Assembly (NCBI RefSeq): GCF_000802225.1
Contig: NZ_JTDI01000004.1
Span: forward strand, 124,001 to 188,000
DNA length: 64,000 nt
Source: Novosphingobium malaysiense
Lineage (GTDB): Bacteria > Pseudomonadota > Alphaproteobacteria > Sphingomonadales > Sphingomonadaceae
Reading direction: 5' to 3'
A model generated the notes under the pieces. That model had not been told where the DNA came from, searched no databases, and saw only the letters and a list, made by a program, of their open reading frames with translations. The position numbers and the translations under genes were made by a program. Each line of letters begins with the position of its first letter. Position 1 is the stretch's first letter. Shown in pieces: positions 61,033 through 64,000 of this stretch.

Positions 61033-61212
61033 GGCGCACAGTCTGACACGCCCCGCTTATAGTCCTCACCGCTCGGACGGAACGTAAAACCGACCCTGCC
61101 TTTCAGGATAAGCCCCTATGCGCCGCTCTTCCGGAGCATGCTGCGGGTGATCGCCCTTTTGTCACGCACCTGTAAATCCCGGCCGGCATTCATGCAGCTA
61201 TGACAAACAATA

Positions 61213-61239
61213 CGATAGTTAATTTCGTATTAATTATCG
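61213..61239. promoter_or_regulatory. Inverted repeat, candidate operator
   Basis: CGATAGTTAAT and ATTAATTATCG are reverse complements with one mismatch around a 5-nt spacer. It lies 42 nt upstream of the candidate -35 element and could bind a dimeric regulator. Confidence 0.45.
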
Positions 61240-61280
61240 AAGAGGCTGCAAACACGCGATATTTAAATAGCTCTATTTAT

Positions 61281-61308
61281 TTGACTCGACTCGAATACAG
61301 TTGATAAC
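61281..61308 (+). promoter_or_regulatory. Candidate sigma-70 promoter of the radical SAM locus
   Basis: TTGACT (-35, 61281-61286) and GATAAC (-10, 61303-61308) are separated by 16 nt in AT-rich DNA, about 60 nt before the ATG at 61371, which has GGAGAGG upstream. Confidence 0.5.
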
Positions 61309-61370
61309 AAAATAAAAAATAAAAAGCGGTCGCCATCTCGCGAAGTAATCATCTACGGAGAGGTCAGGCC

Positions 61371-62813
61371 ATGCGCTTCAGCAGCTATTCAATCCTATCT
61401 GAAAAGAAAGAGGGCATTCCGCGGACACTTCTCAACGGAATAACCGGCGCCGTGGACCTGCTCGGTCCGCAACTGGAGCCGGTGATCGAGAATGCGCTCG
61501 AAACCGGCGACGTCCCGGCTGCGCTGGCCCACATGAGCGACGAGGCGCGACAATCCCTGTTGAATCGCGGCCATCTCACCGAATGGAGTGTGGACGAGGA
61601 ACGCGCGATCGTGAACATCCTGGCGGACGAGGCGCACAAGGCGATGGCGCGGCGCCCCAGCTTCATGATCGTGCCCAACCTCGACTGCAATTACCGCTGC
61701 ACGTACTGCTTCGAACGACCGATGCAAAACGGGCTCAAGAGCTCGAATACGGCCATCAGCCACAAGAAGAACAACGTCGTCATGCAGGCCGAACAGGTCG
61801 GCCAGGCGCTCGACGCCATCGCCCTGTTGCGCGCCGAGCAGGGCCTCAGCGAGGAAGGCCAGATCATCCTCTATGGCGGCGAACCGCTCGACCGCAGGAA
61901 CCAGGCCGTGGTCCGGCAGATCGTGAGCGAGGGACGCGCGCGGGGCACGTTTTTTGCCGCCATTACCAACGGCCATGACCTCGACGCCTATCTCGATCTG
62001 ATCGGCCGCGGCGGAATCGAACAGATCCAGGTTTCGATCGACGGTCCCAAGCGCGTGCACGACAAACGCCGCATCTATGTCGGCAAGGAATCCTCGTTCG
62101 ATGCCATCGTTGCCAATGTGAATCGCGTTCTCGAGCACACCGATGCCGAAGTGCAGATCCGCAGCCATGTCGACCCGCAGAACATCGAGCTTTTCGGCGA
62201 ACTCGTCGACTTCTTCGCAGGCCAGGGATGGCTCGATCACCCGCAAGTCGTGATCTACGGCAATACGGTCTACGAACGAACCGGCGATGGGGGAGTCACG
62301 TCGCGCATCGATGTGGCCGATATCGACGCCACGCTGTCGCCGATCGCGCAAGCGGCCAGGAACATCTACACGAGCGCGCCGGAAGTCCATGCCGAGCGCT
62401 CCATCCTGCCCGCCCTCAATGCCGGCGAGCCGATGAAGCTCAAGGGTACATACTGCAGCGCGAACACAGGCAACTACATCTTCGCACCGGACGGAAGCAT
62501 CTATGCCTGCTGGGAATCGGTGGGCAAGGAATGCAGCCGGATCGGCACCTTCGGCGAAAGCGGCGCCGAACTGGACGCCGAGGCGACCGACCGGTGGTTC
62601 GGGCGTTCGATTGCGCGGCTTCCCACTTGCCAGCGCTGCGCCTTTGCACTCGTCTGCGGAGGCGGCTGCGCGCAGTACGCCGAGTACGAGAGCGACACGC
62701 TCTACGCCTCCTATTGCGACGATTTCCAGCGCACGTTTCGAAGCGCGCTGACCCGTACGGTCGAGCGATATCTCGACCACGATTGCAAGCAAGAGGAGAA
62801 AGTGGATGCCTGA
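61371..62813 (+). CDS. Radical SAM/SPASM peptide maturase
   Basis: The 480-residue protein has an N-terminal about 95-residue domain (LLNGITGAVDLL, LLNRGHLTEWSVDEE) of the kind seen in peptide-modifying radical SAM enzymes. The [4Fe-4S] motif is CNYRCTYC (C106, C110, C113), the GGEP motif is ILYGGEPLDR, and a C-terminal SPASM domain carries cysteines in KGTYCSANTG, YACWESVGKEC and LPTCQRCAFALVCGGGC...YCDDF. SPASM enzymes install thioether, C-C or other crosslinks in ribosomal peptides or modify sulfatases. The sulfatase role is unlikely, as no sulfatase is nearby. It overlaps the next gene by 8 nt. Confidence 0.88.
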   Translation: MRFSSYSILSEKKEGIPRTLLNGITGAVDLLGPQLEPVIENALETGDVPAALAHMSDEARQSLLNRGHLTEWSVDEERAIVNILADEAHKAMARRPSFMIVPNLDCNYRCTYCFERPMQNGLKSSNTAISHKKNNVVMQAEQVGQALDAIALLRAEQGLSEEGQIILYGGEPLDRRNQAVVRQIVSEGRARGTFFAAITNGHDLDAYLDLIGRGGIEQIQVSIDGPKRVHDKRRIYVGKESSFDAIVANVNRVLEHTDAEVQIRSHVDPQNIELFGELVDFFAGQGWLDHPQVVIYGNTVYERTGDGGVTSRIDVADIDATLSPIAQAARNIYTSAPEVHAERSILPALNAGEPMKLKGTYCSANTGNYIFAPDGSIYACWESVGKECSRIGTFGESGAELDAEATDRWFGRSIARLPTCQRCAFALVCGGGCAQYAEYESDTLYASYCDDFQRTFRSALTRTVERYLDHDCKQEEKVDA

Positions 62814-63099
62814 TTTCACGCGACTAGGCAGGGGTTTGAACGTGAGCGTCAACCTCGGCGAACTGCTCTCTATCAACGAGGCCCACGCCATCATGCCCGA
62901 TGGCAAGATGCTGGACCGCGAGGAGGTGCTCGACAAGCTGGGGCTTGATCCCACCACTCCGCCCGACGCCTGGTTGACGATCATCGCCTGCGGCAGCAAC
63001 GCCAGTGCCATCAAGACCGAAAAGCTGCGCGAGTTGGTCGACAACGGAACGCTCAACGCTCGCCGTCTCGACAGCCTGTCGCGCGAGCGGCTCGGCTGA
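62806..63099 (+). CDS. Small protein partner of the radical SAM enzyme, candidate RiPP precursor
   Basis: The 97-residue protein starts inside the maturase 3' end behind an AAGAGGAGAA site. It opens MPDFTRLGRGLNVSVNLGEL, has a leader-like acidic/helical section (EEVLDKLGLDPTTPPDAW), then IIACGSNASAIKTEKL and a Leu/Arg-rich end. I do not recognise the family; it does not look like a PqqD-type leader-binding domain. Its size, overlap with the maturase and central Cys-Gly-Ser-Asn segment make it a plausible modification substrate, but an accessory protein is equally possible. Confidence 0.7.
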   Translation: MPDFTRLGRGLNVSVNLGELLSINEAHAIMPDGKMLDREEVLDKLGLDPTTPPDAWLTIIACGSNASAIKTEKLRELVDNGTLNARRLDSLSRERLG

Positions 63100-63110
63100 G
63101 AAGCGCCTCA

Positions 63111-63959
63111 GTGCGGTTCGTGCAGGACATCTCGGCAGCAACCGATGACTGCGCGAACCGCCTGATATCCTCGCTCGACAGCTTTTCTCTCGATGCGAAT
63201 GCAGGCGAAGCGGAGATCACCCGCGCCTGCGAGATCGCGCTCCTGCTGCAGGTGGCGAGGACGAATCCACCAGGCGAGGCCTCTCCTGCGGTCGCAGCGC
63301 TGCTATCGCTGTTGCCGCGCTGGGTAGCGCAACAGGCCGGGCACCCGGCAATTTCCGGACTCGTCGCCAGCGGGCCTACGCCTGCGCTGATCGCGCCCCT
63401 CGTCATGGCAATTTCGGCGCCGCGCGCCTGCACCTTCGCGCTGGAGGATCTTTTCGCGAGGGCCGACGCGGAAGACCTGATCGGGGTTCTGCCGACATGG
63501 TGGCAGCAATGCGAGGCGTCGAGGCTGATCGCGGCGCTGGGCGGCAAACGCCGGGACCCCGACCGGCCATCCATGCTCGAAAACCCGCGACGCGCGGTGA
63601 TCGACACCGCTTCAGCCTATGAACTGACTCACGAGGTGTTCCATCGCGCGCGCTTTCGTTGCGCCAGCTTGCCTCCATCGCTCTCGGCGACGGCTGCGGC
63701 CTTGCTGGAGGATGCGCGGGGACGCCCGATCCTGCGGGACAATCCCGACCTTGCCCTCGAATTGGTGTTCGCGGCGCAACTGACGGGCATGGAACGCGCA
63801 GGATGGCAGGAAATTCAGCGCGCGGCCCTGATATCCGCGCTCGATGGCTGCGCCGAACCCTTGCGTTTGTGCGATTATCATCCGCTGATCATCGCAGTGC
63901 TGAACGCCATGTGCGTCCCGCCATCGGCTGCCTCAGCGTGGAACCAAAACCGAGCGTGA
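63111..63959 (+). CDS. Unrecognised helical protein in the radical SAM locus
   Basis: The 282-residue product uses a GTG at 63111, 11 nt after the small gene, with a weak GAGAAG site. It is Ala/Leu-rich and appears mostly helical (ACEIALLLQVAR, AVAALLSLLPRWVA, PALIAPLVMAIS), with a TAxAYELTHEVFHRARFR His-containing stretch in the middle and LRLCDYHPLIIAVLNAMC near the end. The HxxxH-like THEVFH could bind metal. I cannot assign a family. Co-directionality and tight spacing suggest it belongs to the same peptide-modification system. Confidence 0.7.
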   Translation: MRFVQDISAATDDCANRLISSLDSFSLDANAGEAEITRACEIALLLQVARTNPPGEASPAVAALLSLLPRWVAQQAGHPAISGLVASGPTPALIAPLVMAISAPRACTFALEDLFARADAEDLIGVLPTWWQQCEASRLIAALGGKRRDPDRPSMLENPRRAVIDTASAYELTHEVFHRARFRCASLPPSLSATAAALLEDARGRPILRDNPDLALELVFAAQLTGMERAGWQEIQRAALISALDGCAEPLRLCDYHPLIIAVLNAMCVPPSAASAWNQNRA

Positions 63960-63976
63960 GGCCATAAAGGCCTCAC
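63956..63976 (+). terminator. Hairpin at the end of the radical SAM locus
   Basis: GTGAGGCC and GGCCTCAC form a perfect 8-bp stem with a 5-nt loop and overlap the stop codon (63957-63959). A T-tract is absent, but the location suggests the transcript ends here. Confidence 0.55.
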
Positions 63977-64000
63977 CGCCAACTTTCCTACAGGCCCCTC

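Larger units (their letters stand above)
61033..61370. other. AT-rich intergenic region upstream of the radical SAM gene (338 nt)
   Basis: It separates the ast operon from the radical SAM locus. The left part is GC-rich; from about 61200 it becomes strongly AT-rich, containing an inverted repeat and a plausible promoter. Short ATG frames (at 61118, 61138 and 61191) are brief and have no convincing ribosome-binding site or peptide features. Confidence 0.6.

Noticed and set aside
61118..61203. Short ATG frames upstream of the radical SAM gene as RiPP precursors
   Set aside because: They are 3 to 21 codons long, lack ribosome-binding sites and do not show a leader-core pattern; the overlapping 97-residue gene is a better candidate.

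Overview
The window is GC-rich, gene-dense DNA from an alphaproteobacterium, most likely a sphingomonad (Novosphingobium/Sphingobium-like). The pointers are a TonB-dependent receptor with a partner lipoprotein, a zwf-edd-glk-eda Entner-Doudoroff cluster, an AstA/AstD operon, tandem phosphate-selective porins and many 4-nt ATGA/GTGA gene overlaps. No rRNA, tRNA, CRISPR array, transposase or integrase was seen.

Layout. 1-3,600: the end of a carboxymuconolactone-decarboxylase-like gene, an MHYT-GGDEF-EAL cyclic-di-GMP protein, and a small orphan gene behind a strong Fur-box match. 3,570-10,309: a three-gene operon of two transglutaminase-like proteins around a circularly permuted ATP-grasp/alpha-E fusion. 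10,443-14,174: ppk1 and ppx (polyphosphate synthesis and breakdown). 14,237-21,531: a compact type IV secretion locus (virB2-B3-B4-B6-B9-B10-B11) with no recognisable virB5, virB7, virB8, virD4 or relaxase. 21,777-27,993: a TPR protein, a beta-helix-like lipoprotein with its TonB receptor, a GDT1-type transporter and a YaiI protein. 28,003-30,822: an atypical PhoB paralogue divergent from a plcP-agt-like pair. 30,905-35,903: a PQQ/cytochrome c dehydrogenase, a kinase-like protein, an IclR regulator and a luciferase-like oxidoreductase. 36,047-46,049: the Pho cluster in transcription order phoR, two porins, pstSCAB, phoU, phoB. 46,347-54,187: zwf-edd-glk-eda plus a PEP-carboxylase-like protein with altered catalytic motifs. 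54,308-55,309: an AT-richer PrsW-like protease and a Pmp3 peptide. 55,341-61,032: a beta-hydroxyacid dehydrogenase and a DUF1338-astD-M20-astA operon. 61,371-63,959: a radical SAM/SPASM maturase with two unfamiliar partners, a candidate peptide-modification (RiPP) locus.

The unifying theme is phosphate. Direct repeats with a GTCA core at 11-bp spacing (Pho-box-like) lie upstream of pstS, both porins, the lipoprotein/TonB receptor genes, and in both directions between the atypical regulator and plcP-agt. A two-unit version also precedes virB2. With ppk/ppx, this suggests that much of the left and middle window forms one phosphate-starvation regulon: capture at the outer membrane, Pst uptake, polyphosphate storage, and replacement of phospholipids by glycolipids. 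The most novel candidates are the divergent plcP-agt/atypical regulator hub, the radical SAM locus, the reduced type IV system and the PEP-carboxylase-like protein.
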